From: Azospirillum sp. B21
Lineage (GTDB): Bacteria; Pseudomonadota; Alphaproteobacteria; Azospirillales; Azospirillaceae
Reading direction: 5' to 3'
Assembly: GCF_008364825.1 (NCBI RefSeq)
Contig: NZ_VTTO01000019.1
Span: forward strand, 1-64,000
DNA: 64,000 nucleotides
Shown: in pieces, positions 34,141-42,159 of the stretch
Layout of the letters: each line of letters begins with the position of its first letter
How positions within the stretch are numbered: position 1 is the first letter of the stretch
Made by a program: the position numbers and the translations under genes
The notes under the pieces: generated by a model
What the model was told of the DNA's origin: nothing
The model's input: the letters and a program-made list of their open reading frames with translations, nothing else
Database searches by the model: none

Positions 34141-34980
34141 ATGCGCATGACCGGTCGTGCCTTTGGTGTGCTTGCCGTCCTGACCGTCGCGACGCAGCTT
34201 GGCGGCTGCGCCACCGCGCCGCCGCTGGAAAGCGCAAAGCTTGACGGCTCCCCGCGCAGCGTGGTCCTGCACCACCCGGCCAGTGGCGAATCGGTTTCCG
34301 TCACCTACTGGCGTCCCGGCGACGGCTATGACCCAGCGGCGATGCGCGAGATCTCCGTGCTGTTCCGCGACCGCCGCAGCGACGAGGCGATCCCGATCGA
34401 CCCGGCCCTGGTCGACATGCTGGTGGAGCTTCGCCAGCGCGTGGGCGCAGCGCCCGAGTCGCCGATCCGCATCACCTCGGGCTACCGGTCGGGCGCCACC
34501 AACGCCAGCCTCGCCCGCAGCAACCCGAACGTCGCCGAGAACTCCTACCACCTGCGCGGACAGGCGGCGGACTTCTCCATCGCCGGCGTGCCTCCGGCCC
34601 GGCTGGCGGAGGAGGCGGCGGCGATGCAGCGCGGCGGCTATGCGATGTACGCCCACACCGGCCATGTCCATGTCGACACCGGCCCCTTCCGCACCTGGAC
34701 GCCGAAAACCGGCGAGCCGCGTGCGCCGCAGATCCTGGAGGCGCAGGCCCGCGCCCGCGCCAAGGCCCAGGCATTGGCGCTCGCCCAGAAGGCCGGCAAC
34801 GCGAAGGCGCGCGTGCAGGTGGCCGACGCCGGAGCGAAGCCGGCCAAGGCTCCGGTCAAGTCTCCGGCGAAGGCCCCGGCGGCTCCCGGAGCCAAGGCGC
34901 CGCCGCCCGATCTGGCGCGCGTCCGTGTGGCTCTGGCCCAGATCAAGGAAATGCCGGTGCAGAAGCCGGCGAAACGCTAA
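34141..34980 (+). CDS. DUF882 / peptidase M15-like lipoprotein
   Basis: A 279-residue protein. A signal peptide ends in LGGCATAP (lipobox). The DUF882 (YcbK-type) domain follows with IRITSGYRSGATN, SYHLRGQAADFS and GHVHVDTGPFRTW, which carry the zinc His/Asp/His set of D,D-carboxypeptidase-like M15 enzymes. The C-terminal ~90 residues are Lys/Ala/Pro-rich and basic, suitable for wall binding. It probably cuts or binds peptidoglycan peptides in the periplasm. ATG 34141 has GGGGGAAGAG upstream. Confidence 0.85.
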   Translation: MRMTGRAFGVLAVLTVATQLGGCATAPPLESAKLDGSPRSVVLHHPASGESVSVTYWRPGDGYDPAAMREISVLFRDRRSDEAIPIDPALVDMLVELRQRVGAAPESPIRITSGYRSGATNASLARSNPNVAENSYHLRGQAADFSIAGVPPARLAEEAAAMQRGGYAMYAHTGHVHVDTGPFRTWTPKTGEPRAPQILEAQARARAKAQALALAQKAGNAKARVQVADAGAKPAKAPVKSPAKAPAAPGAKAPPPDLARVRVALAQIKEMPVQKPAKR

Positions 34981-35019
34981 ACTGGGGGCGCCTCCCAACA
35001 TCCGCGTCCCGGTATCGTC

Positions 35020-35601
35020 ATGACCACCCTGCTGATCCTCCGCCACGGCCCGACCGCCTGGAACGCCGAAGGGCGCATCCAGGGCAGCATCGACGAGCCG
35101 TTGTCCGACGCCGGCCGCACTCGGGTCGCCCTCTATCGCCTGCCGCCCGAGTCGGCCGGTTTGCGCTGGGTCGCCAGCCCGAAGCGCCGCGCCTGGGAAA
35201 CCGCGCTGCTGCTCGGCCTCGACCCCACGCCGGAACCGCGGATCGTCGAAATGGATTGGGGAGCGTGGGAGGGGCTGCGCACCGAGGATCTGCGCGCCGA
35301 CGGCCGCATGCCTGCCCGCCACGACCGGCTGGGTCTGGACTACAAGGCCCCCGGCGGCGAGAGCCCGCGCGAGGTGCAGGCCCGCCTGCGCGGCTGGCTG
35401 GCCGACCTTGCCGCCGACGGACGCCCGACCGGCGCCGTCGCCCACAACGGAATCCTGCGCGCGCTTTATTCTCTCGCCACCGGCTGGGACATGCGCGACG
35501 AGCCGGCAGAGGAGCTGCGCAACGGCTGCGCCCACCTGTTCCGATTGGCGGAGGATGGCACCCCGTCGGTGGTGCGGATGAATATCGGGATGTTGGAGTA
35601 G
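35020..35601 (+). CDS. Histidine phosphatase family protein
   Basis: A 193-residue protein of the phosphoglycerate mutase-like superfamily. LILRHGPTAWNAEGRIQG holds the catalytic RHG (8-10), MDWGAWEGL the acid, and AVAHNGILRAL the second histidine. Members include cobalamin phosphatase CobC and broad phosphatases, and the sequence alone does not choose among them. It starts 39 bp after the DUF882 gene and converges on xthA across a hairpin. Confidence 0.85.
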   Translation: MTTLLILRHGPTAWNAEGRIQGSIDEPLSDAGRTRVALYRLPPESAGLRWVASPKRRAWETALLLGLDPTPEPRIVEMDWGAWEGLRTEDLRADGRMPARHDRLGLDYKAPGGESPREVQARLRGWLADLAADGRPTGAVAHNGILRALYSLATGWDMRDEPAEELRNGCAHLFRLAEDGTPSVVRMNIGMLE

Positions 35602-35609
35602 ACGGGAGC

Positions 35610-35640
35610 GGAAGGGGGCCGCGGCGACGCCCCCCCTTCC
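35610..35640. terminator. Hairpin between convergent genes
   Basis: GGAAGGGGG and CCCCCCTTCC pair around a GC-rich loop between the phosphatase and xthA stop codons. It has no long U-tract, so it is only a moderate candidate. Confidence 0.5.
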
Positions 35641-35647
35641 CCATCGA

Positions 35648-36442
35648 TCAGACGTTCAAATCGACGATCACCGGCACATGGTCCGACGGCTTCGGCTCCC
35701 AGCCGCGGGCATCGCGCAACACCTTGATGCCCTGCAGCGCGCCTTCCAGCGGCGGGGTCACCCAGATGTGGTCCAGGCGCCGGCCGCGGTTGGAGGCGGC
35801 CCAGTCCTTCGCCCGGTAGCTCCACCAGGTGTAGAGCTTCTCCTCCGGCGGCACGAAGCGGCGCATGGCGTCGACCCAACCGGCCGAGGACTGCATCGCC
35901 GCCAGCTTCTCCACCTCGATCGGCGTGTGGGAGACCACCGACAGCAGTTCCTTGTGGCTCCAGACGTCCTGTTCCAGAGGCGCGATGTTCAGGTCGCCGA
36001 CCAGCACCATGGGACGGTCGGGCGTCCGCTCCGTGCCCAGCCAGTGGGTCATCTCGTCCAAGAACTGGAGCTTGTGGGCGAACTTGTCGTTCACCGCCGG
36101 GTCGGGAATGTCGCCGCCGGCAGGGATATAGACGCAGTGCAGTTCGATCCCGCCCGGCAGATGGGCAAGCGCGTGGCGGCAGTCCTGCTTGCCGCACCAG
36201 TGCTGGACGTCGTGCGAAGAGAAAGGCAGGCGCGACAGGATGGCGACGCCGTTGTAGCCCTTCATCCCGTGGATGTGGGCGTGGACATAGCCGCGCTCCG
36301 CCAGGGGGCCGAGCGGGAAGTCGGCGTCCACCACCTTGGTTTCCTGCAGGCAGATCACGTCCGGCCGCTCCTCCTCCATCAGGCGGAGGAGGAGGTCCAG
36401 ACGCATGCGGACCGAATTGATGTTCCAGGTCGCGATGCGCAT
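35648..36442 (-). CDS. xthA: Exodeoxyribonuclease III
   Basis: A 264-residue AP endonuclease/3'-5' exonuclease. ATWNINSVR (catalytic Asn), LQETKV (metal Glu), GDLNIAP (Asp/Asn), SNRGRRLDHIWVT and the final SDHVPVI (Asp-His) follow the EEP superfamily order. It repairs abasic sites and 3' blocks. Length matches E. coli XthA (268). The FAH-family gene ends 10 bp upstream on the same strand, so the two may be co-transcribed. Confidence 0.95.
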   Translation of the reverse strand: MRIATWNINSVRMRLDLLLRLMEEERPDVICLQETKVVDADFPLGPLAERGYVHAHIHGMKGYNGVAILSRLPFSSHDVQHWCGKQDCRHALAHLPGGIELHCVYIPAGGDIPDPAVNDKFAHKLQFLDEMTHWLGTERTPDRPMVLVGDLNIAPLEQDVWSHKELLSVVSHTPIEVEKLAAMQSSAGWVDAMRRFVPPEEKLYTWWSYRAKDWAASNRGRRLDHIWVTPPLEGALQGIKVLRDARGWEPKPSDHVPVIVDLNV

Positions 36443-36452
36443 GTCCGGCGGC

Positions 36453-37136
36453 TCAGGCGATGGTCAGGGTCAGGGTGCCGACGCCCTCGACCTCGCCGGT
36501 CAGCACGTCGCCGGCCACCACCGCACCGACGCCCTCCGGCGTGCCGGTGTAGATCAGGTCGCCCGGCTGCAACTCGACCAGCCCGGACAGGTAGGAGATC
36601 GTCTCCGCCACCGACCAGATCAGGTCGGACAGGTCGCCCTTCTGCCGCGGCTCGCCGTTCACCTGCAGGGTGACGGCCCCCTTGTCCGGGTGGCCGATGT
36701 CGGCGACGGTGCGGATGGCGGAACACGGCGCCGACCGGTCGAAGCCCTTGCCCATGTCCCAGGGCTTGCCTTCCTTCTTGGCGGCGTTCTGCAGGTCGCG
36801 CCGGGTCATGTCCAGCCCGACGGCATAGCCGAACACATGATCCAGCGCCCGGTCGACCGGAATGTCGCGGCCGCCGGTCTTGATCGCCACCACCAACTCG
36901 ATCTCGTGGTGCAGGTTGGCGGTGCGGGGAGGATAAGGAATGGTGGCTCCGTCGGCGACGATGGCATCGGCCGGCTTCATGAAGAAGAAGGGCGGCTCGC
37001 GGTCGGGATCGGCGCCCATCTCGCGCGCATGGGCGGCATAGTTGCGGCCGACGCAATAGATGCGGCGCACCGGAAACGGATCGCCGCCCACGACGGGGAC
37101 GGCCGGCTGGGACCATAGGGGAATGGCGAAGGCCAT
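36453..37136 (-). CDS. Fumarylacetoacetate hydrolase family protein
   Basis: A 227-residue FAH-fold enzyme. It has IYCVGRNYAAHAREM, FFMKPADAI, HHEIELVV (metal Glu pair), GYAVGLDMTRRDLQ, KGFDRSAP and the C-terminal YTGTPEGVGAV. The short form acts as an acylpyruvase or oxaloacetate decarboxylase (like YcgM/FAHD1) rather than in tyrosine breakdown. ATG 37136 is preferred to the TTG at 37151. It lies 10 bp upstream of xthA on the same strand. Confidence 0.9.
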   Translation of the reverse strand: MAFAIPLWSQPAVPVVGGDPFPVRRIYCVGRNYAAHAREMGADPDREPPFFFMKPADAIVADGATIPYPPRTANLHHEIELVVAIKTGGRDIPVDRALDHVFGYAVGLDMTRRDLQNAAKKEGKPWDMGKGFDRSAPCSAIRTVADIGHPDKGAVTLQVNGEPRQKGDLSDLIWSVAETISYLSGLVELQPGDLIYTGTPEGVGAVVAGDVLTGEVEGVGTLTLTIA

Positions 37137-37289
37137 GACATCGGCTCTCAAGGTAGGGACGCTCCCGAACAGCTAACCCGAAAGCCGCCGACGGACCAAG
37201 CGTCCAACCATCCGCCCTGCCCTGCAAAGCAATGTCGATTTCCTGTTCAGGGGAGGGCGACTCGGAGCCCACCGGAGCCCGAAAACGAA

Positions 37290-37318
37290 GACGCCCGGTC
37301 TGGGGGGGACCGGGCGTC
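37290..37318. other. Orphan hairpin, terminator-like on the minus strand
   Basis: GACGCCCGGTC and GACCGGGCGTC pair around a G-run loop. Read on the minus strand it is followed by TTCGTTTTC, as in an intrinsic terminator. No minus-strand gene lies directly upstream of it, since marR is on the plus strand. It might end a small RNA. Confidence 0.45.
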
Positions 37319-37400
37319 GGAAGCTCCGATTCGGGAACCCGCGCGCGGCAGGGGAAACCGCAGGGCGGGCGATCGGCGTCAAATCGGCGTCGACCACTTC

Positions 37401-37429
37401 TTGACTCTTCAAGATGGAATTTGTATGGG
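37401..37429 (+). promoter_or_regulatory. Promoter of marR
   Basis: TTGACT, 17-bp spacer, TATGGG. It lies 120-148 bp upstream of the marR start codon. Confidence 0.55.
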
Positions 37430-37449
37430 CGCCAACCAATACGTTTCAC

Positions 37450-37469
37450 GCATATCTGGTATGCATATC
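37450..37469. promoter_or_regulatory. Direct repeat GCATATC-N6-GCATATC, likely MarR operator
   Basis: Two GCATATC units 13 bp apart, with a TATGCATA palindrome across the second. They sit immediately downstream of the predicted transcription start, a typical place for autorepression by a MarR dimer. Confidence 0.45.
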
Positions 37470-37548
37470 ATGTCCCCCGTGCGGTTCTTGCTGACAAACG
37501 TAAGCCTTGCCCGCATTTTATCCGTTCATCCGATAATTCATCCAAAAC

Positions 37549-38055
37549 ATGGCATCCACGGTGACTGACAACGAGCGCTCCACCCCAGCCGACCGGCGGT
37601 CGCGTCTGCGCCCCGGGAAAAACGGCAAGCTCGCCCTTGGCCCCCTTCCCGAGCTCGTGGGTTACAACCTGCGCAAGGCTCAGGTCGCGGTGTTCCAGAG
37701 CTTTCAGAACGCGGTCGCCCCGCACGACATAACGCCCGGTCAGTTCGGCGTGCTGATCATGATTCGGGAGAACGAGGGACTGTCGCAGTCCGACCTGGGC
37801 ACGGCGGTCGGCATCGACCGGTCGACGATGGTCGCGGTGATCGACCGTCTCGAGTCGCGCGGCCTCGTCGTCCGCGCCCCCTCGCCCAACGACCGCCGCT
37901 CCTACGCACTGCGCCTGTCGCCGGAAGGCCAGACGCTGATGGACGACCTGACTCCGCGCGTCCAGGCCCACGACCAGAGCATGGTCAAGGATCTGTCCCC
38001 GGAAGAGCAGGCGCAGTTCATCGACTTCCTGCGCCGCGTGTCGCGGGCGAAGTAA
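37549..38055 (+). CDS. MarR-family transcriptional regulator
   Basis: A 168-residue protein with a ~35-residue polar N-terminus, then the MarR winged helix: ITPGQFGVLIMIRENEGLSQSDLGTAVGIDRSTMVAVIDRLESRGLV followed by the wing RAPSPNDRRSYALRLSPEG. Such dimers usually repress themselves and a neighbouring catabolic or efflux gene in response to an aromatic ligand. The divergent FAH-family gene is the nearest candidate target. A GCATATC direct repeat near the transcription start supports autoregulation. The start codon has no clear ribosome-binding site. Confidence 0.9.
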   Translation: MASTVTDNERSTPADRRSRLRPGKNGKLALGPLPELVGYNLRKAQVAVFQSFQNAVAPHDITPGQFGVLIMIRENEGLSQSDLGTAVGIDRSTMVAVIDRLESRGLVVRAPSPNDRRSYALRLSPEGQTLMDDLTPRVQAHDQSMVKDLSPEEQAQFIDFLRRVSRAK

Positions 38056-38098
38056 GGGGCGTCGCCCCTTCCGTTCCAGGCACCGGAAACGACTGACA

Positions 38099-38146
38099 GC
38101 CCGCTCCGCTCCGGCAATTGCCGGATGTGGGGCGGGTTTTTCTATT
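38099..38146 (+). terminator. Terminator after marR
   Basis: CCCGC-CC...CCGGC pairs with GCCGG...GG-GCGGG around AATT, followed by TTTTTC. Confidence 0.8.
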
Positions 38147-38186
38147 TGGAGTATTCGCAGGAACGAAGGCTTTCGGGACCAAAATG

Positions 38187-38218
38187 AAAAAGGCTCAGCT
38201 TTTCAGCCGAGCCTTTTT
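38187..38218 (-). terminator. Terminator after tRNA-Ser
   Basis: AAAAAGGCTC and GAGCCTTTTT pair around AGCTTTTCAGCC. It sits 25 bp downstream of the tRNA on the minus strand. Confidence 0.88.
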
Positions 38219-38242
38219 AGCGGGTCTATCCCGGAAACTTAG

Positions 38243-38333
38243 TGGCGGAGGGAGAGGGATTCGAACCCTCGATACGCTTTTGACGTATACACACTTTCCA
38301 GGCGTGCGCCTTCAACCGCTCGGCCACCCCTCC
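38243..38333 (-). tRNA. tRNA-Ser(GGA)
   Basis: A 91-nt gene including an encoded CCA. The acceptor 5' strand GGAGGGG pairs with TCCCTCC. The D arm holds GTGGCCGAGCGGTTGAAGG. The anticodon loop CTGGAAA reads GGA. A long class II variable arm (ATACG/CGTAT) and the T arm GGGTTCGAATCCC complete it. It decodes UCC and UCU serine codons. Confidence 0.97.
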
Positions 38334-38414
38334 GTAGAGGCCCGCGTTATAGCCAGAGGTTCGCGGCGATGCAAGCCTCCGTTTCACGCGGGCAACGCTT
38401 TTTTTCGTAACGCC

Positions 38415-39212
38415 TCAAACCACCCCGATTTCATCCACCAGGGCGCCGACGGTGCGGCACAGCAGGTCCAGATCCTGGGCGCGGGACAGGCGGTGGTCGC
38501 CGTCCTTCACCAGGGTGACGCGGACATCGTCGCCCGTCAGCGCCTCGGCGATTCGCAGGCTGAGTTGCCAGGGAACGTCGGGGTCGCGCTGACCGTGCAG
38601 CAGACGGACGGGACCGCCATAGGGGATGGGACCGCGCAGCAGCAGGTGGTTGCGGCCGTCCTCGATCAGGGCACGGGTGATCGGCTGGGGTTCCGGGCCA
38701 TAGTCCGACGGGCGGTTCCATACGCCCTGCTCCATGATCTGCCGGCGGACGTCGGCATCGAAGATGTCCCACATCAGGTCTTCGGTGAAATCGGGAGCCG
38801 GCGCGATGCCGACCAGCCCGGCCACCCGCTCCGGACGGCGGGTTGCTGCCAGCAGCATCATCCAGCCACCCATGGAGGAGCCGACCAGGATCTGCGGCCC
38901 CGTCGTCACCTGGTCCAGCACCGCCAGCGCGTCGTCGGCCCACAGGCCGATGGTGCCGTCGGCGAAACGGCCGCTGGAGGCGCCATGGCCCTGATAGTCG
39001 AAGCGGGTGAAGGACAGGCCGCGCTCCACCGCCCAGGCCTCCAGCGTGGTCGCCTTGCCGCCGGTCATGTCGGACATGAAGCCGCCCAGGAACATAACGC
39101 CGGGCTTGCCCTGCCCCGATGGACCGGCAGGGGTGTGGTGATAGGCTATGGTCGCCGCACCGCGCGTTAGGCTATGGTGCGCGCCGCCCGGTTGGGCTGC
39201 GGTTTCGGTCAT
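38415..39212 (-). CDS. Alpha/beta hydrolase
   Basis: A 265-residue soluble alpha/beta hydrolase. GVMFLGGFMSDM forms the oxyanion region, LVGSSMGGWMMLL carries the nucleophile Ser, RLLHGQRDPDVP the acid Asp, and KDGDHRLSRAQDLD the His. The closest described relatives by motif are ABHD10-type thioesterases/esterases. ATG 39212 follows AAGGTGA; the longer open frame upstream overlaps the divergent glycosyltransferase gene and is not credible. Confidence 0.87.
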   Translation of the reverse strand: MTETAAQPGGAHHSLTRGAATIAYHHTPAGPSGQGKPGVMFLGGFMSDMTGGKATTLEAWAVERGLSFTRFDYQGHGASSGRFADGTIGLWADDALAVLDQVTTGPQILVGSSMGGWMMLLAATRRPERVAGLVGIAPAPDFTEDLMWDIFDADVRRQIMEQGVWNRPSDYGPEPQPITRALIEDGRNHLLLRGPIPYGGPVRLLHGQRDPDVPWQLSLRIAEALTGDDVRVTLVKDGDHRLSRAQDLDLLCRTVGALVDEIGVV

Positions 39213-39326
39213 ACGGTCACCTTCGGCAACGGATACCGGCATACGGTCGGACACCGGTTCGACGGACACCGGCATGCCGGGGCCCGCGGCCGGTCCCGGG
39301 CCGCCCCTTGCGAAGCAGCCGGCATC

Positions 39327-40565
39327 ATGGATTTCGACCCCCACCTTACCACCGACCCATCCCCGCGCAACGCGGACGCCCATCAGGCCACCCAGCTCCC
39401 CCACTGGCCGGGTGGCCGGGCGCCGACGGTGCTGCAGGTGGTGCCGACGCTGGTCACCGGCGGGGCGGAGCGCGGCTGCATCGACATGGCGCTCGCCCTG
39501 CAGGCCGCCGGCGGCACACCGCTGGTGGCATCGGAAGGCGGGCCGATGGTGCGCGAACTGGACCGCGCCCGCATCACCCACCTGACCCTGCCGTTGGCCT
39601 CCAAGAACCCGCTGACCATCCGCCGCAACGCCCGCCGGCTGGCCGCCATCATCCGCGAGCATAAGGTGGACATCGTCCATGCCCGCTCCCGCGCCCCGGC
39701 CTGGAGCGCGTGGCTGGCCTGTCGCGAGACCGGCGCGCGGTACATGACCACCTTCCACGCCCCCTACAATTTCGGCAGCGGGCCGGTCGGCGGCCGGCTG
39801 AAGCGCTGGTACAACTCGGTGATGGCACGGGGCGAGCGGGTGATCGCCATCTCTGGCTTCATCCGCGACCATGTGCTGGGCAACTATCCGGTCGATCCGG
39901 CGCGGGTGCGCGTCATCCACCGTGGCATCGACCGCAGCGTCTTCGCCCCCGACCGGGTCAGTCCGACGCGGCTGGTCACGCTCGCCAAGCAATGGAACCT
40001 GCCGGACGATCGGCCAGTGATCCTGCTGCCCGGCCGGCTGACCCGTTGGAAGGGCCAGATCGTGCTGATCGACGCACTGGCCAAGCTGGGGCGCAAGGAC
40101 GTGCTGGCCCTGCTGGTCGGCTCCGACCAGGGCCGTACCGGATACCGGGAGGAGTTGGAGAACCGCATCGCCACCAACGGCCTGCGCGGCGTGGTGCGGA
40201 TGACCGACCATTGCAGCGACATGGCCGCGGCCTACCTGTTGTCGACGGTGGTCGTCTCCGCCTCGCGGGAACCGGAGGCCTTCGGGCGGGTGATCGTGGA
40301 GGCGCAGGCGATGGGCAAGCCGGTGATCGTCTCGGCCATCGGCGCCTATCAGGAGACCGTGGTCCCCGGCGAGACCGCCTGGGTGGTGCCGCCGGACGAT
40401 CCCGACGCGCTGGCCCGCGCGCTGGACGAGGCGCTGTCGCTGACGCCGGAGCAGCGCGACGCCATCGGCGCCCGTGCCATGGCCTTCGTGGCGGACCGCT
40501 ACACCAAGGACCGTATGTGCGCCGATACGCTGGCGGTCTATGCGGAGTTGCTGCAACCACGCTGA
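39327..40565 (+). CDS. GT4-family glycosyltransferase
   Basis: A 412-residue GT-B enzyme. The N-terminal half begins VLQVVPTLVTGGAERG (acceptor Rossmann fold). The C-terminal half has ILLPGRLTRWKGQ and SASREPEAFGRVIVEAQAMGKPVI, the EX7E donor-sugar signature. It probably transfers a sugar to a lipid or oligosaccharide in LPS or capsule assembly; neither substrate is identifiable. It is 55 bp upstream of a HAD hydrolase gene on the same strand and divergent from the alpha/beta hydrolase. The predicted ATG is 39327. Confidence 0.9.
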   Translation: MDFDPHLTTDPSPRNADAHQATQLPHWPGGRAPTVLQVVPTLVTGGAERGCIDMALALQAAGGTPLVASEGGPMVRELDRARITHLTLPLASKNPLTIRRNARRLAAIIREHKVDIVHARSRAPAWSAWLACRETGARYMTTFHAPYNFGSGPVGGRLKRWYNSVMARGERVIAISGFIRDHVLGNYPVDPARVRVIHRGIDRSVFAPDRVSPTRLVTLAKQWNLPDDRPVILLPGRLTRWKGQIVLIDALAKLGRKDVLALLVGSDQGRTGYREELENRIATNGLRGVVRMTDHCSDMAAAYLLSTVVVSASREPEAFGRVIVEAQAMGKPVIVSAIGAYQETVVPGETAWVVPPDDPDALARALDEALSLTPEQRDAIGARAMAFVADRYTKDRMCADTLAVYAELLQPR

Positions 40566-40620
40566 GACCGGCTTGTTGACGCAATCCGACCTTCAACCCA
40601 CCATCAACCGACCGGACACC

Positions 40621-41499
40621 ATGGCCGACATCCGACAGATTTCCGGCATCGCCGAGGTCATCGACCGCTATGACGGGTTCATCCTGGACCTGTGGGGCGT
40701 TCTGCATGACGGCGAGCAGCCCTATCCCGGCGTGCCCGACTGCCTGGACCGCATGCGCGCCGCCGGCAAGACGCTGTGCCTTCTCTCCAACGCCCCGCGT
40801 CGCACCCCCGGTGTGATCGAGAAGCTGGACGGCATGGGGCTGGGGCGCGACCGCTACAACCATGTCATGACCTCGGGCGAGGCGACCTATGAAGCCCTGC
40901 GCGACCGCGACGATCCCTGGCATGCCGCGCTCGGCCGTCGGCTCTACCACATCGGGCCCGACCGCGACACCGATGTCTATGACGGGCTCGGCTATCAGGT
41001 TGCGGCAACTCCGGCCGAGGCAGACTTCGTCGTCAACACGGGCATCGTGACCTTCGGCGAGACGGTGGCGGATTATCAGCCGCAACTGGACGCCTGCCTT
41101 GCCGCCGGCCTGCCGATGATCTGCGCCAACCCGGATCTGGTGGTGATGGTCGGGCCGATGCTGGTGATCTGCGCCGGCACGCTGGCTGCCCGCTATGAGG
41201 AGATGGGCGGCGACGTGCGCCAGCACGGCAAGCCCCATGCCCCGGTCTATGAGCGCTGTTTCAAACTGTTGGGCATCGCGGACAAGAGCCGCATCCTGGG
41301 GGTGGGCGACAGCCTGCGCACCGATGTCGCCGGTGCCAATGCCGCCGGGATCGACGTGGCGCTGGTCACCGCCGGCATCCACCAGGAGGAATTGGGCGGG
41401 GCGGCCTGGGGCGAGGCGGTCGACCCGGTCAACCTGCGGGCATTGGCCGATGCCTCCGGCCATATGCCGACCTATGCGATGCCCAGCCTGCGCTGGTGA
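40621..41499 (+). CDS. TIGR01459-family HAD hydrolase (subclass IIA)
   Basis: A 292-residue HAD protein. FILDLWGVLHDG holds motif I (nucleophile D23), CLLSNAPRR motif II, the C2 cap spans about 60-200, and HGKPHAPVYERCF (Lys) then GVGDSLRTDVAGANAAGIDVALV form motifs III and IV. This family is close to NagD and 4-nitrophenylphosphatase types and is found in alphaproteobacteria. It follows the GT4 gene, so it may form an operon and act on a sugar phosphate (inference). Confidence 0.88.
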   Translation: MADIRQISGIAEVIDRYDGFILDLWGVLHDGEQPYPGVPDCLDRMRAAGKTLCLLSNAPRRTPGVIEKLDGMGLGRDRYNHVMTSGEATYEALRDRDDPWHAALGRRLYHIGPDRDTDVYDGLGYQVAATPAEADFVVNTGIVTFGETVADYQPQLDACLAAGLPMICANPDLVVMVGPMLVICAGTLAARYEEMGGDVRQHGKPHAPVYERCFKLLGIADKSRILGVGDSLRTDVAGANAAGIDVALVTAGIHQEELGGAAWGEAVDPVNLRALADASGHMPTYAMPSLRW

Positions 41500-41526
41500 G
41501 CGTTCGTTGCCCGAGCCTGCGCGCGA

Positions 41527-41844
41527 TCAGTCCATCGGAACCGCGTCGTCCAACGCCTTGCGCAGGAGGGGCGACGGACCGTCTTCCGAGAAGCCGCGGT
41601 TGCCGATGGCGGTGCGGAAATAGCTGACGATGAACACGCGGATGGAGGCGGTCAGGTTCGCCTCCCCCCGCCGTTCGTCGATCCGGCTGCAAATCTCGTT
41701 CAAGCTCAGCCGTTCACGCTCGCAGATTTCCTTCAGCGAGTCCCAGATGAACGGCTCCATCCTGAGGCTTGTTCGACGCCCGCTCACCTTCACGTTGCGG
41801 CAGAGCAGCCCCGGCCCTTCCTTACCTCCGCCCGTGCCCGCCAT
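41527..41844 (-). CDS. Ribbon-helix-helix domain protein
   Basis: A 105-residue protein. The region VKVSGRRTSLRMEPFIWDSLKEICERERLSLNEICSRIDE is a ribbon-helix-helix of the alphaproteobacterial RHH_4 type, where the strand TSLRMEP contacts DNA. A second helical part, TASIRVFIVSYFRTA, follows. It is probably a small dimeric regulator. A promoter with a 17-bp spacer lies about 75-100 bp upstream. It converges on the HAD gene. Confidence 0.82.
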   Translation of the reverse strand: MAGTGGGKEGPGLLCRNVKVSGRRTSLRMEPFIWDSLKEICERERLSLNEICSRIDERRGEANLTASIRVFIVSYFRTAIGNRGFSEDGPSPLLRKALDDAVPMD

Positions 41845-42159
41845 GGGAATTCCTGTTCCTCATCCGTTGCGCGTTCCGCCCGCTGGTTCGAGCCAATACA
41901 TCCATTTGTGTGACGATATTGCAAGCGGCGTGTGCCGTCCAAGTCAATTTCGACCCACGGCTGCGGTTCGACGCGACAATCGGGCGCAGGCGGGTATCGC
42001 TTCCAACCGCAGATCGGCAGGTTGCCGGGAAAAGCCGCTTCCCTTGGCTCACACCTTCGCTATACCAGTGCCGAATCATTCCTGCGGGAATCGGGCGGAC
42101 ACCGATGGGGCGGAACGGCCTGACGGACGGACCGGGCGGTGGAAGAGGAAGGATCGGCG
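41845..42159. other. Divergent control region
   Basis: A 315-bp gap between the ribbon-helix-helix gene and the exported protein gene. It holds the former's promoter (41914-41942) and the GGAAGGA ribosome-binding site of the latter. Nothing else can be supported. Confidence 0.55.
41914..41942 (-). promoter_or_regulatory. Promoter of the ribbon-helix-helix gene
   Basis: On the minus strand: TTGGAC, 17-bp spacer, ATATCG. Confidence 0.45.

Larger units (their letters stand above)
37137..37548. other. Gap between FAH gene and marR
   Basis: A 412-bp gap. It holds a perfect 11-bp GC hairpin (37290-37318), a promoter for marR (37401-37429) and a direct repeat just after it (37450-37469). The open frame at 37232-37564 runs through these signals and into marR and is probably not a gene. 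Confidence 0.6.

Noticed and set aside
37232..37564. 110-residue plus-strand frame upstream of marR
   Set aside because: It covers the GC hairpin, the marR promoter and the GCATATC repeats, and runs past the marR start. Composition is Arg/Ser/Pro-rich without pattern.
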